Assembly (NCBI GenBank): GCA_963931865.1
Contig: OZ007511.1
Span: 1,355,836 to 1,419,835 of the forward strand
DNA length: 64,000 nt
Source: Axinella damicornis
Taxonomy: Eukaryota; Porifera; Demospongiae; Axinellida; Axinellidae
Direction: 5' to 3'
The notes beneath the pieces are model-generated. The model saw only the letters and a list, made by a program, of their open reading frames with translations. It made no database searches and was not told the origin of the DNA. Shown piece after piece: positions 43,452-53,959 of this stretch; position 1 is the stretch's first letter; every line of letters begins with the position of its first letter. A program made the position numbers and the translations under genes.

Positions 43452-44733
43452 TCACTGAGTTTTTCTCTGGGAAAGAACTTCTAAAGCATCACTAGAGCAA
43501 CCAAACAGCCACTTGTCAGGAAGGCCTGAGATCTCCCCGAGTAGGAGGCGCCATCGACTTTCCCAAATCTCTGGAGCAATGAAGGCTCCGTTCATCCTTC
43601 GATAAGTTGATGGGTGAATAAAGCCTCTCCCGTGGACTAGACGATGGTTGTCAAAGACCACCATAAATCCTGGTTTCATGATCATTCGTTGGTGGTACTT
43701 CGAGTCATCTAACCTTGTCTGAAGAGTATTGTAAGCTTTGTAGAACTTTGTCATGAATTCATTGTCACCAACTTCAAGGGGCAACCCTGCATGTTTTGTC
43801 CAACGAGTCTGCAGTCTTTCAACTGATTTCCCATCAGGACTCATGATAATTGGGGAGGTATCGAGGCAGGCATCCCAACGGTGCTTTCTTTCCACTTCAG
43901 GTGGTTGGATGTCGTACAGACCCAACCTGTGACGAGTCTGACGCATTGGCACATTCGTTAAAAGTGCAAACGCGTCTGGATCCTCCTTGCGTAAATCTTC
44001 CACAACTCAAAAACCATCGACGAAAAAGTTTTCTGTATCGCCTTCTGGTGCTGAATATTCCACAGACTGAAACCCTAAGATCTTTTTCGGGATGCTGTAG
44101 TACGATGCGTCCGTGTGTGCACCAAGAAAAGGGCGGCCATACGCATGTGGGTCCATTGACATGGGCCGGGGCGTCTGCTCCATGACGAAGATGTTGGTCG
44201 GGTGATTTCGTTGCGCCAGCGGACCCATGAGGTGCAGAAAGTCCACATACGCTTTCTCGGTTTGTGGAACACCATTGACGACAATAATGCCCCACTTCTG
44301 AATGTCCAACATCCACGATTCAAAATCGTCTTCTTTGCGTGAATACTCGTACTGTGGCAAGGTGTGCGAACTGTCCCAGTGCTGCTTCTTTATTCCGTGC
44401 TCTGCTAGGAAATCGGATGAAGCTTTGGAGTCTTGAGCTCGTAGCCACGATGCGTCAAAGTCACTGCTGAGATCTTTCCAGTTCACCGACACAGTCCTCA
44501 TCGCACTCAGCCGTCTTTCTTTCTGCAGACGCAATTACAGAGGAATTCTGCAGAAACGAGAGGTGATCAAAACGGTACATGATTGCCTTATCGTCAAAGT
44601 ACGGCGAGTTGCGAACAGATGCTCGGAGCCATACGCTCGGAAAGGTGCTTTCAATGCCATCAGCCCAAAGAATTCTCAGTGCCTTTCCGCAGGTGGAAAG
44701 AGATTTCACTCTGAAAGCAGCGCGGAGTGGCAT
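43452..44733 (-). pseudogene. HxD oxygenase, copy 2, disrupted by a frameshift and a stop
   Basis: Near-identical to the gene at 19000-20283 but with two lesions: a 2-nt deletion near 44492, just after the codons for ECDED, that shifts frame, and a TGA at 44007-44009 where copy 1 has CGA in GFRVVEDL. Other motifs (GAHTDASYY, HRLVHGRG) are still recognisable in the separate frames. CGA to TGA is the change expected from CpG deamination. The lesions look real rather than homopolymer errors. Confidence 0.9.
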
Positions 44734-45901
44734 GTTGATATCAATTTTGGTTTGTCACTGGTCGCATAGCTATAATTATATATATAGTCTCGCGGGTCAC
44801 GCGAGGCCTAACCACGCCAAGTAACGTGATAAGAATAGCCACAAGGCATATTCTACTTATCAGTAACCGCGAACATCGGCGTTGAGCTAATGAGGTCATC
44901 AGTCGCGTGGGTATGACCTCAAGACTCCCACCGTGAATTTCTCGTGCACAGTACAGTGTCGTTGCCTCGCGCTCGCGTGCTTACTGTCACGCCATCAGGC
45001 AAGTTAAGGTGGCGGCCAAGTGATTTTGGAATTAATAAATATTATGTCATCTAAAATATGTTGTAACCTGCAAGTCCTGCCATGAATGGAAACCAAAATG
45101 TGGTACTCAAACACTTCATGGTAAGTGCTACTTCTGTACCAAGCCAGGATGTTCTGGAGCAGCAAGCAACGAAGACAGCGAATTATTAATGATGGAATTA
45201 AATAATTTTTCTGTACGTCTCAGTTTCATTGCAAGACAGGTCCAGTCTGGAGGGGGCTACGTTAAGTTTATTTAAGTACTCTTCTGAACTAGCCGGATAC
45301 GGAGTTAACAGTGTTATCGCGAGGTCAATTTTCCTGTTTGTGTACATCTCGCAGGGGAGAAACCACGATGAGACGTTCGTTCGACGCCATATGACAACGT
45401 AGCCCCCTCGAGTAACCAGTGGAAGAGCTGCCTGCGAAGAGCATTTACCATTTACGTTCAGCTGATTTTTGAGACGTACAGAAAAAAACCGCTGTATTTG
45501 GCCGAGATTTGCAGCTGGCGTTGTCACGGTACGAAGTACGTATAACGTAGCGCTCAACTAGACACGTTGTCAATGGATGTCCAACAGCCTTGGAGGTGGC
45601 ACAGCATCTTGGATGGCTGCTGTTGGAGCGCTCGAGAGCGGTGATTTGGAACCACGCCTCCAATTATTGCGCGATCACGCGTATCATTGCTTGCCGCCTC
45701 ATGCTGCCTTAGGAACATCCCGGTTGCCTTTAGGCGGCCTCGTTCCCAGGCATGTACGTGCTCAGTTACAGCGTAGGTAGCGGGGGCGTAGTACACGCTG
45801 CCGACCCATTGCCCTACTTCCTGCCGGACCAATAATTATATCCACTTCGTTATAGCTATAGCAGGTCCAACATTGCACAAAATGTCTTCTACTTTGGCTA
45901 G
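44734..45901. other. Spacer between oxygenase copies in block 2
   Basis: About 45000-45790 has no counterpart at this place in block 1. It contains an inverted-repeat element (TTTTCTGTACGTCTCAG near 45205 and its complement near 45467, with GAGGGGGCTACGTT arms inside), a GGCAGGAAGTA-type end near 45805, and a short cysteine-rich reading frame. Confidence 0.5.
45039..45275 (+). pseudogene. Cysteine-rich reading-frame remnant, possibly transposase-derived
   Basis: An open frame without a plausible start reads CKSCHEWKPKCG, then GKCYFCTKPGCSGAAS. The C-x2-C-H, C, C-x2-C-x4-C spacing resembles a zinc-binding tail. DNA-transposon proteins often end with such a segment, but I cannot assign a family. 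Confidence 0.25.
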
Positions 45902-47176
45902 CTATGCACATGTAGCTGTCTTCCTTTCTGCAAGAACTGCCAGTGCTTCATCTGAGCAACCATACAGCCACTTGGTGTCAAGACCAGACTTCTGTCCTAA
46001 CATCAGGCGCCATCGATTACACCAACCATCTTCGCCAATATAAGCTGTCTTTGCTACTCGGTAAGTTGAGGGATGGATTTCAGATCTTCCATGGCACAGA
46101 CGGTAGTTATCAACAACAAGCATCATTCCGGGTTGCAGGACAAATTCCTGAGCGTACTTGGGATCATTTAGCAACGCTTGCAGCTTCCTATATGCCACAT
46201 AGTACTTCCTTATGAACTCGTTGTCATGTGGTCCGAGATGAAGTCCGACATCCTTTCCTCGATGCATGCGAATATGCTTGATACTGCTCCCCTCCATGGC
46301 AACTACAGGCTCTTCATCGATGAAACTTCTCTGGTACATTTGCACTTTTGAAGGGTCACACTCTTCCTCAACATTCAATCGATGACGTCCACGCCTTAAA
46401 GGTGTTGTAGTCAGAACATGGAACGCTTCAGGATCCTCATGTCTCAGATCTTGAAGCACTTTGAAAGCATCTACAACAGAAGTCTTCGTGTCCAGTTTGG
46501 GCGCATTCAACTCAGTGCAGAGCAACCCCATGAGCTTAGGAGGAGGATTGTAATCAGCATAGCCTGTATGCATTCCAAGAATCTTCACAGCGTAGGCCAG
46601 CTGTACCAACGCTGTTTTTGGTGTGGCGTGAATACGGGCGAGGTTGGTCGGGTGGTACGTCCTCTGCCATAGGGGTGCTACCATTGTAAGGAAATCAACT
46701 ATTCCCTTCTCAGTAGGTGGGCACCCGTGCACACAAATCACCCCCCATTTGCGCAGGTCTTTCATCCATGACTCAAAACGTTCCTCCTTTTCTGAGAATT
46801 CGTACTGTGGTAATTCGTTCTCGCTAGTCCAGAGCGCCTCCTCCACCACGGGGTCTCTTAGGTTTTGAGTATCCTGTACCCTCAGCCACGGGACACTGAA
46901 ATTCGTACTGTGGTCTTCCCATTGGACTCGAATGTTCTCTTCCGCTCCTTGGCCATCATGCTCTGCTTGGGCAATCGGCAGACCTTCGCTGACGAATGCG
47001 GAATGCTCTGGGCGGTACTCGCACGAATTGCCATCGAAGAACTTCGAGTCTCGTACGGATGCTCGCAACCATGTACTTGGGTAGGCACTCTCGGCTCCGT
47101 CTCCCCAAGTCACCCTTAGCATTCGTGGAAAGTGAGACAACGTTCTCACGTTAAAGCTGCTCAGATTTCGAAGCAT
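45902..47176 (-). CDS. TauD-like oxygenase with HxG motif (copy 2)
   Basis: A 424-aa intact ORF, differing from the copy at 22338-23621 by a three-codon in-frame deletion near residue 109 and scattered substitutions, many silent. GMHTGYADYNPPPKL, the distal YRLCHGR and HPSTYRVAK are kept, so the HxG state is fixed in both copies. An open frame is retained here while the adjacent HxD paralogue in the same block is disrupted. Function as for copy 1: unknown, possibly an altered-chemistry Fe/2OG enzyme. Confidence 0.85.
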   Translation of the reverse strand: MLRNLSSFNVRTLSHFPRMLRVTWGDGAESAYPSTWLRASVRDSKFFDGNSCEYRPEHSAFVSEGLPIAQAEHDGQGAEENIRVQWEDHSTNFSVPWLRVQDTQNLRDPVVEEALWTSENELPQYEFSEKEERFESWMKDLRKWGVICVHGCPPTEKGIVDFLTMVAPLWQRTYHPTNLARIHATPKTALVQLAYAVKILGMHTGYADYNPPPKLMGLLCTELNAPKLDTKTSVVDAFKVLQDLRHEDPEAFHVLTTTPLRRGRHRLNVEEECDPSKVQMYQRSFIDEEPVVAMEGSSIKHIRMHRGKDVGLHLGPHDNEFIRKYYVAYRKLQALLNDPKYAQEFVLQPGMMLVVDNYRLCHGRSEIHPSTYRVAKTAYIGEDGWCNRWRLMLGQKSGLDTKWLYGCSDEALAVLAERKTATCA

Positions 47177-47300
47177 TTTTTTACAGGGTTTTTCGGAATC
47201 CTTGCAACAAAATGCTCAAAGCGAATTGCGTAGCCATTCCATATATGGAGCGCAGGCAGGGCTATACAACTGTACTTAAGCACTGAACTTTGGCCTTTAA

Positions 47301-47441
47301 CTCTTTACCAACCAATGACTGCAAAAGCCGTCATGAGCTCCCATAAGCCCATAAGAATTTATATGGGGAATTTAATACTAGGCGTTATACTTTTATACAG
47401 GGTTTTGCTTCCCTAAGCTGTTTCTTATGGTTGGTAAAGAG
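47301..47441. mobile_element. Small TTAA-flanked MITE (CTCTTTACCAACCA ends)
   Basis: CTCTTTACCAACCA and TGGTTGGTAAAGAG are inverted termini with TTAA on both sides (47297-47300 and 47442-47445). A sister copy is at 56277-56424. Confidence 0.85.
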
Positions 47442-47917
47442 TTAATTAAGTTACTAGGGTTTCACACAGATGAAGTTTCGACCACAAAATTAATTGTCCA
47501 CTTAAGGTTATGGGATCCCTGCACGCGGATACGCACGCCGTATACTTAATTAAGCGCTATTTCATAGTTTTTTGTCGCCAAAAATAAAGCCGTGTGATCC
47601 GACCTGGACTTGGAAGACCGTATTGAAATAGGCACAAACTGTATAGAAAGGGCCGGACGAAGCTGATGACCGTTCCGAAGTTATACGACGCTGTATTCCA
47701 AAGAGGGGAGTCAAGATGGCGGTTATTCGCACTCAAGAGTCGTTCTTTCGAGGACTGCTCAACCTAGCCACAAAACGCTTACGTCCCGCCCTAGAGCTTC
47801 CCATGGCGTGTCTCCCAACAGTAGAATCGAGTTGCTGGCGGTCTTCGCACTGGAGATTTTTGGCGAATAGTTTGCTGGAACCTATTTAACCAGCGTACAA
47901 CGGCTACAGTGTGAGCT

Positions 47918-49430
47918 ACTGTATCATAGACTCGGTAGAGTCTATATGTAGGGATACGACGTACACGCAATACATGCCAATAGAGCGGCTGCGTTTGACG
48001 TCACCGGCCGTAAAACAACCGAAACGTCCTCCGTTATATTCCGTTTCTCTCATAAGACTGCATGGCAAGAAAGCAGTAATTTCTACAGTGATCTCAGAAA
48101 CGCAAGCCGCTCGGAACTTACGAAGTACTACTGTGTCAACTATCACTGTAGCGCAGGTACCATACCGATTAGATCGAGCAGCTACGCGACCTTGAGTACA
48201 AGTGAGCTACTAGTTTCCGTCCAGCTGCCATTGAACTCCATGTTCTTTTGCCATGCGGAAGTACTCAGTCACGTGGTTTTGTTACGTCAATGCAGCCGCT
48301 CTATACAAAAAAATCTCACCAAATCTCAGAAACGGTACACTTATAAGCCTTTATAACCACATACCGTTCATCTTCGAGTGTTTTCATGACCAACAAGACT
48401 CCTCGCATCGCGAAAAACCGTCGCGAAAGTACCTCACCAGGTACTCGCAAAACGGACAAATTGTTTTTCTTTCTTTCTTCTTCTTCTTTCTTCAGACAAC
48501 TTAGCTCAACGTTGCCTCAATCTGTCACGATGGTTTTCACACGAAACAGCAGCATTTTCAACCGAGCAGTGCAACGTCCCATCGCTTTTTCGCTACCTCC
48601 AAGTCTTCACCAGGCGGCTGCAGCTGCCCACTCAATAACTATGGCTTCGTTTGTCACGCCATTTTCACGTTTGTACGCATGCGCACTTAAACAATCACTT
48701 AGCAACGATACGTAGTTATTACTCAAGATCGCTGAATTAGAAACAGTGGGGAAGATACGTTGACCGATGTGTTGTCAAACGTGCCTACGAGGCACTCTTC
48801 TGAGGTTAGTCCCTGTACGCATGATTTAGGTAAGCTTATACCTATACTGTATTCTGTGAGCAGGGTGAATGCCCATCTCAACTCTCAACACCCGTATGAA
48901 TGTCCCTACTATAAACTGCCTATGCCATGGTCTTCAGACAGGGAGAACTCAGAGGCTTTGTCATCCATCTAGGGAACAGTTGACTTGAGATGCCCGGGCC
49001 TGATTGTTCAGTCAATGCTGGAAGTGTAATACCTGAGTAATATTGTCCACATACCAAGGCAAGGACACCTACCCGCCCAGGTGCCTGTGAGGTCACTGAC
49101 TTCTGCAGTAAACTTCCGCTCAAACATGCGCCTGCAGCCCCCCAAAAATTAACATAAACAAGTAATAAAAAACATTAAAGATGTATCAGGATGTAGGGAT
49201 ACCAGAACGGCAAAAAGTAAGGAAACAAGAGGGATGATCGAACATAACAGTGAAGTATACAATCACCCCTACATATCTTTTTTCATTGTACATGTATATA
49301 TGGAAGAAGATCTCTGTAGGGGTGATTGTATACTTCACTGTTATGTTTGATCATCCCTCGTTTCCTTACTTTTTGCCGTTCTGGTATCCCTACATCCTGA
49401 TACATTTTTAATGTTTTTTATTACTTGTTA
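47918..49430. repeat. Block homologous to 21020-22220, relocated
   Basis: Shared stretches include TCATAGACTCGGTAGAGTCT, the TTTCTT microsatellite, the 61-aa ORF (48530-48715), GTGAATGCCCATCTCAACTC and the long palindrome. In block 1 it lies between the two oxygenases; here it is beyond the HxG oxygenase. About 300 bp near 47980-48300 have no block-1 equivalent. Confidence 0.8.
49158..49428. repeat. Long palindrome, copy 2
   Basis: Near-perfect arms of about 110 bp around a short spacer, homologous to 21942-22218. One position differs from copy 1 in both arms in a pairing-preserving way (GTAGCAGG/CCTGCTAC versus GTATCAGG/CCTGATAC). A few other mismatches and a 2-3 nt gap are not compensated. 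Confidence 0.85.
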
Positions 49431-49573
49431 AATGATGATTAGTCTGCATGTTGTCTACCCTCCCTGCTTTGTGTCGAGAAAGTTTGATTTCACTAGCATA
49501 CTTTCTGTGCGAGAAAAAAGGGCTTGAACAAATTGTCTGGCCACGCCCACCGCGCGGGGATCCGTAACCTTAA

Positions 49574-50267
49574 GGTTACGGGATACCCAATAACTAATTA
49601 GGTAATTAAGTGGGCGTGACTTCCTGTATTAGGCCAATTAAATGGGCATGACTTCCTGTACGCATGCGCCTAACCGAGACAGCTGCTGTCCTGCCATAGT
49701 GAAGGCGTGTTCGTGATGGCCACTGATTTTCGACGTCAAACGTCTTCGCTGCCGTTCAGTGTAGGGTGTGCGCTGTTACCGCGAGTGAGAGTGAGGTACC
49801 TGTTGCAGTGCCAGAGACAGCTGAACAGCGATAGTCGGCTCTTTCCGTGAAGTAGTACGTGCTAAAAGGGGGGCGGTTTGACCTCTGTGACTTCCACTTT
49901 CGACTTCCGTCGATTCTATCTCTCATCGTAGACCTCCCCGGGCTTTCACTATGGTCTCTGTCACCATTATCGGCAAGGTAGGTCTCGATAAAGTACGATT
50001 TGTGCTCTGAATGTCCCTTTCTATCTGCAAAATTTGACGTCAAAAAAACCTTGTAACAGAGTCGTACGATAACTGCACGCAGTGCATGTGCCCTAGCGCT
50101 TATACCGCTGATCTCCGCAGCATCCAATGTTACATCTCTTGTACTTCATAGTGCGTGGGCCTTGCTTACTAGGGTGAGCCTGAGCGAGCTCCACATTAGT
50201 TGCAAAACTAGGAAGTTCCGCCCACTTAATTAATCAGACGTTAATTACATTTGGGTATCCCGGAACC
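49574..50267. mobile_element. TTAA-flanked element with GGTTACGGG ends
   Basis: Left GGTTACGGGATACCCAA and right TTGGGTATCCCGGAACC are inverted and flanked by TTAA (49570-49573 and 50268-50271). Inner arms AAGTGGGCGTGACTTCC and GGAAGTTCCGCCCACTT continue the inverted repeat. No transposase. A shorter relative lies at 53594-53959. Confidence 0.8.
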
Positions 50268-50367
50268 TTAACGTAACCAGCTGTGGCTGTTGCAAGGGTT
50301 TGGAAAAGCCCTGTAGCAGCGAGAAGATACTCTCTCCACGCGCACGCAGCTACGGGGTGTGACTGAT

Positions 50368-50608
50368 TACTGTTATTTTCCGTTCCGTTGGAACATGTCC
50401 GTCCGTTCCGCGCTCCGCGCCGCGTTCGGTGTTCCGCGATCCGTACTGTAAAGTCGTAGGTATAAACGCGGCGCGGAGCGGAGCGCGGAACGGACGCTCC
50501 GCGCCGCGTTTACACCTACGACTTTTACAGTACGGATCGCGGAACACCGAACGCGGCGCGGAGCGCGGAACGGACAGACATGTTCCAACGGAACGGAAAA
50601 TAACAGTA
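50368..50608. repeat. GC-rich 241-bp palindrome
   Basis: TACTGTTATTTTCCGTTCCG at the left is mirrored by CGGAACGGAAAATAACAGTA at the right, with arms of about 113 bp rich in CCGCGC motifs and little or no loop. It is absent at the corresponding block-1 site near 23690 and was inserted in block 2 only. Confidence 0.9.
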
Positions 50609-50637
50609 CCCATGGCATTTGGAAGGAGGGTCTACAG

Positions 50638-52288
50638 TAGTCTCGGTCCCAGACCCAAACCACCCCAGCACGAATCGCATCTAGTATCACGCGCGGGGAG
50701 GGAGGGTCTGGCCAAGTTGCGACATAAAAATTAGTCGTCCGCGGAATTTCAGAGGGCTGAATCTGATTGGTTGATTGGCTAGTAATTACGTTTGGAATGT
50801 TCACGCCACGTGCGCAGTGTGCTAATTAGCTAGCTACTGTACATGTACGAGTCGACCAAGTGGTCGAGATCGCGATTACAGCTGTATTTAGCCAACTGGG
50901 GTCGACGGTCACTAGCTACGGCGAAGTCGGAACAGCTCGAAGTCGCGAGAGAGCTGGTGAAAGGACAAACTGTTGCATGGTTTAAATTTTGTATCGATTC
51001 CGACAGGCAGAATTGGATTATGTCGCTCCGCTGTAGTGCAGTAGCGGATCCAGAGGGGGTTCCGAGGGTTCCATGGAACCCCCCTTTCAAGGAGAACCAA
51101 AAAATGTATTTGACTCAGACCGTACACTCAAGGCAGAAAAGCAAGCTGCATGTTTGAAATGTAAGAGCAACTTACCTACCTTGACCGTTCGCGGGCTGAA
51201 AGCCTGAAGGCAGACATAGTCTTGAGCTAGCTAGGTTTACGCTTGCTACACAATTTTAATTTTACATCAATTATTTTTGTTTCTGTATATACGTATAATT
51301 AGAAAATAAAGCAATAACGCAGTGTTCAATCGACTGTCCACGTAGCTGTAATCCGTCGACGATGAAAAGAAGGAAGCTAACAGCCCCACACATCGATACT
51401 TACTGGTTACTTAGTCAATCTTCTTTGCGTCTGGGAACGTGTCCAGAATGCGCAGAGATGCTACGAGAGCGCTTCCTGATCGCTAAAAAAAACACGTAAA
51501 ACAAAAATTTTCCGCGCTTCGCGCGGACTGATCGCCGCTTCGCGGCTCTGCGCAACGCCTTCGGCGGTGCGCGTGCGCTGTGTATGTGCCAACCTACCTG
51601 TTGAACCCCCCTTTCTAAATTTCTAGATCCGCCACTGTAGTGGATGCCTGCCTCCTGCAGTATCAGTGGGAGCTGATTGTCGTTGTAATGAACCCTCTGA
51701 AGGTGTTCATGTTCAACCAGGAGCGGCGCTCATGGCCTCCTGACATGATGTAGACCGTGGACTCTTTGTGCTACCTGGATCGAGTTGGCGTTAGTGCCGA
51801 AAATCGGGGCGGAGTCATCGGCAGAAGGGTAGAGAACGGAGGCATTCTTAGCCCGGAGGCAGTAGCAAGTGAAGAGAGAGAGATCTCAACACCAGGAATG
51901 TCTGAGGCATACTGCATTGAGAAATGGCGAGTTCTCCACCCTTGTACCTAAGCTTCCGCCCTCATCTTTGACACTAGCGTAGATGGTATCTTGCTGCAAC
52001 AGACTTGGCATAGGTTGTAAAGCCCTAGCTTAGAAGCTGTAGCTATACTCCGGTAGGACAGCTAACTATTCAATACACGTATATACCCGTAGCTCCGCTG
52101 TGCACTTTTGAGTTTTCTCGCACCTACTTGAGTTGTAATCTTGCACCGGCCAATTACTATTCAGAACGACTGCGGCATGCTGCATCCCATAATGTTCTCA
52201 TGTAGCAACTTGGCCAGACCCTCCCTCCCCGTGCGTGATACTGGAAGCGATCCGCGCTGGGGTTGGTTTGGGTCTGGGGCCGAGACTA
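50638..52288. mobile_element. Mutator-like non-autonomous element with ~84-bp terminal repeats
   Basis: Ends TAGTCTCGGTCCCAGACCCA and TGGGTCTGGGGCCGAGACTA belong to inverted repeats of about 84 bp. The 9-bp duplication GGTCTACAG flanks both sides (50629-50637 and 52289-52297). Block 1 keeps a single GGTCTACAGATGCC near 23728. Long inverted repeats with a 9-bp duplication fit a Mutator-like element. No transposase was recognised; a second element is nested inside. Confidence 0.8.
51039..51637. mobile_element. Nested element, CAGTAGCGGATCCAG ends, 5-bp duplication
   Basis: CAGTAGCGGATCCAGAGGG and TCTAGATCCGCCACTG termini are flanked by TAGTG (51034-51038 and 51638-51642). Shares the CGCGCGGACTGATCG block with 10607-11144 and 59110-59653. 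It lies within the Mutator-like element, so it inserted later or was carried by it. Confidence 0.8.
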
Positions 52289-52303
52289 GGTCTACAGATG
52301 CTA

Positions 52304-52390
52304 AGTCTCGCGGGCCAGACGTTCGCGGCGCGCGGAGGGGAGGGCGCCGCCCTCCCCTCCGCGCGCCGCGAACGTCTGGCCCGCGAGACT
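52304..52390. repeat. 87-bp perfect GC-rich hairpin
   Basis: Two 43-base arms (AGTCTCGCGGGCCAGACGTT and complement) around one central base. Block 1 has no such sequence between GGTCTACAGATGC and TATAGTCTATATACC, so it is a block-2 insertion just after the Mutator-like element. Confidence 0.9.
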
Positions 52391-52751
52391 ATGATAATTA
52401 TAGTCTATATACCAGCAACCTCAAGGTATGTTCACATAGCAACAGGAGCTGTGTGCCAGGCTAGCTGAAGAAGTGTATAGAAGGCCCATCATGCACACAA
52501 CCTTGGCTGCTGCATGCCCACTGGTTCAGCGCACTGTGCTCTATTGAGCAGGAATGCCTCTCAGACTGAATGTGAGTCAGCCGCTATACCTGAAGCAGCC
52601 TATAGCTAGCAGGCACGCCTATCATTTCCACAGTGGTTAGATGGCATGTGGTGCACTAGTTGCAGTAGTCAGTGAACTGATTGAAGAGACAGGTCCACAC
52701 AGGAGTTAATTATGATACTGCATGCTCTCCTTTCCCTCAGTAGCTTTAGAG

Positions 52752-53046
52752 CAATGTTGTTTTAGTTATCTAAAACTGAACTAGTTTAGTTTTTGGTTTT
52801 AATTAGGTAGAAGTCGCATTGTTTAGTTTAGTTTTAGTTTTAATTACTAAATCTCAAAAGGGTTAGTAAAGGCTCTTTTAGTTTTAGTAACCACCAATTT
52901 TGGATGATTTTCATATTAGTTTAGTTGTAGTTTTAATTAACAGGCTGAGACAGTCCTCATTTTAGTTTTAGTTTTAATTACTAAAGTGAAATATGCCATA
53001 CTAAAATGCATTATAGTTTTAGTTTTAGTTAACTAAAACAACATTG
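52752..53046. mobile_element. hAT-like MITE with 8-bp duplication CTTTAGAG
   Basis: CAATGTTGTTTTAGTTA and TAACTAAAACAACATTG are inverted ends. CTTTAGAG flanks both sides (52744-52751 and 53047-53054). The interior is AT-rich with repeated TTTTAGTTTTAATTA. The block-1 site (AGTAGCTTTAGGGAAT near 24391) is empty. Confidence 0.88.
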
Positions 53047-53593
53047 CTTTAGAGAATTCCACAAGAAGTTGTATGGTTCATGCCAATCACTTTGCACTTT
53101 ATTTGGTAGCAAACGCTTGCACAGATTCAAGCATGCACCTCTGTCTTTACTCATATCATTATTTGCCTCATTCCCAGGACTTCTATATACACCTCCAGTT
53201 TTTGATCACTTATACTCCGGACGTCTTTGCATGCTGTAAGTGATCAGAAACTGGAGGTGGATAGAGAAGGCCTGCATGGGAACGAGGTTAGCTATACCAT
53301 AATACCAGTGCACTACTGGCCGGCAATTAGCTAACCACTAGCTAATCTCAAATTCATCATAGTTATACAGTAGCTATCATAGCGTTGCTATAGCTAGCTA
53401 GTGAAATGTTTGGAGTAGCTTTTGATTAGTTTATCTCTTAGCTTAGCAACCAGGCTAATAGACACCTACACCAAACCGTCCGTAGTTAGATTCATTATCT
53501 GCACAAGAGGTGACCTTTGATGTATGGTAACTTAGCAACAACAGACCGACAGCAAGATAGACATGTGTTGGTACACCTCTCTTGACCCTTTAA

Positions 53594-53959
53594 GGTTACG
53601 GGTTACTCGTGCGCGCATCGTGCGAAATGTATTGGGAAATGTATACTTAAGCTCGCTAACCAAAAATCTCTGGTACGAGCGTGAGCAACTTGTTTCTGGC
53701 GGTGGAGGTGTGCTGTCACAAGGTGCAGGGCATGACGGAAGCTTTTTTTGATAGCATAATCCCTGGCAAATTATCTGCTGTCTAGCTCGAGAAAAGCGGT
53801 AAATACGGCTTTTTGTGAACTGAACTGCTCGTTTTTGCAAGGCTATACAGCGTATCGATAAAAGCTTCCGTCATGCCCTGCACCTTGTGACAGCGCACCT
53901 CCACCACCAGAATCAAGTTGCTCACGCTCTTCGTTCCGGAGATTCTTGGTCCCGTAACC
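53594..53959. mobile_element. TTAA-flanked foldback element with GGTTACGGG ends
   Basis: GGTTACGGGTTACTCG and GGTCCCGTAACC are the ends, with TTAA at 53590-53593 and 53960-53963. Long inner arms (GAGCAACTTGTTTCTGGCGG and GGTGCAGGGCATGACGGAAG with complements) form a foldback. The empty sequence CCCTTTAAGCGG persists in block 1 and in the neighbouring duplicate. Confidence 0.85.

Noticed and set aside
49756..50127. 123-aa minus-strand ORF
   Set aside because: Lies inside the TTAA-flanked element 49574-50267, with no recognisable motif or conserved partner.
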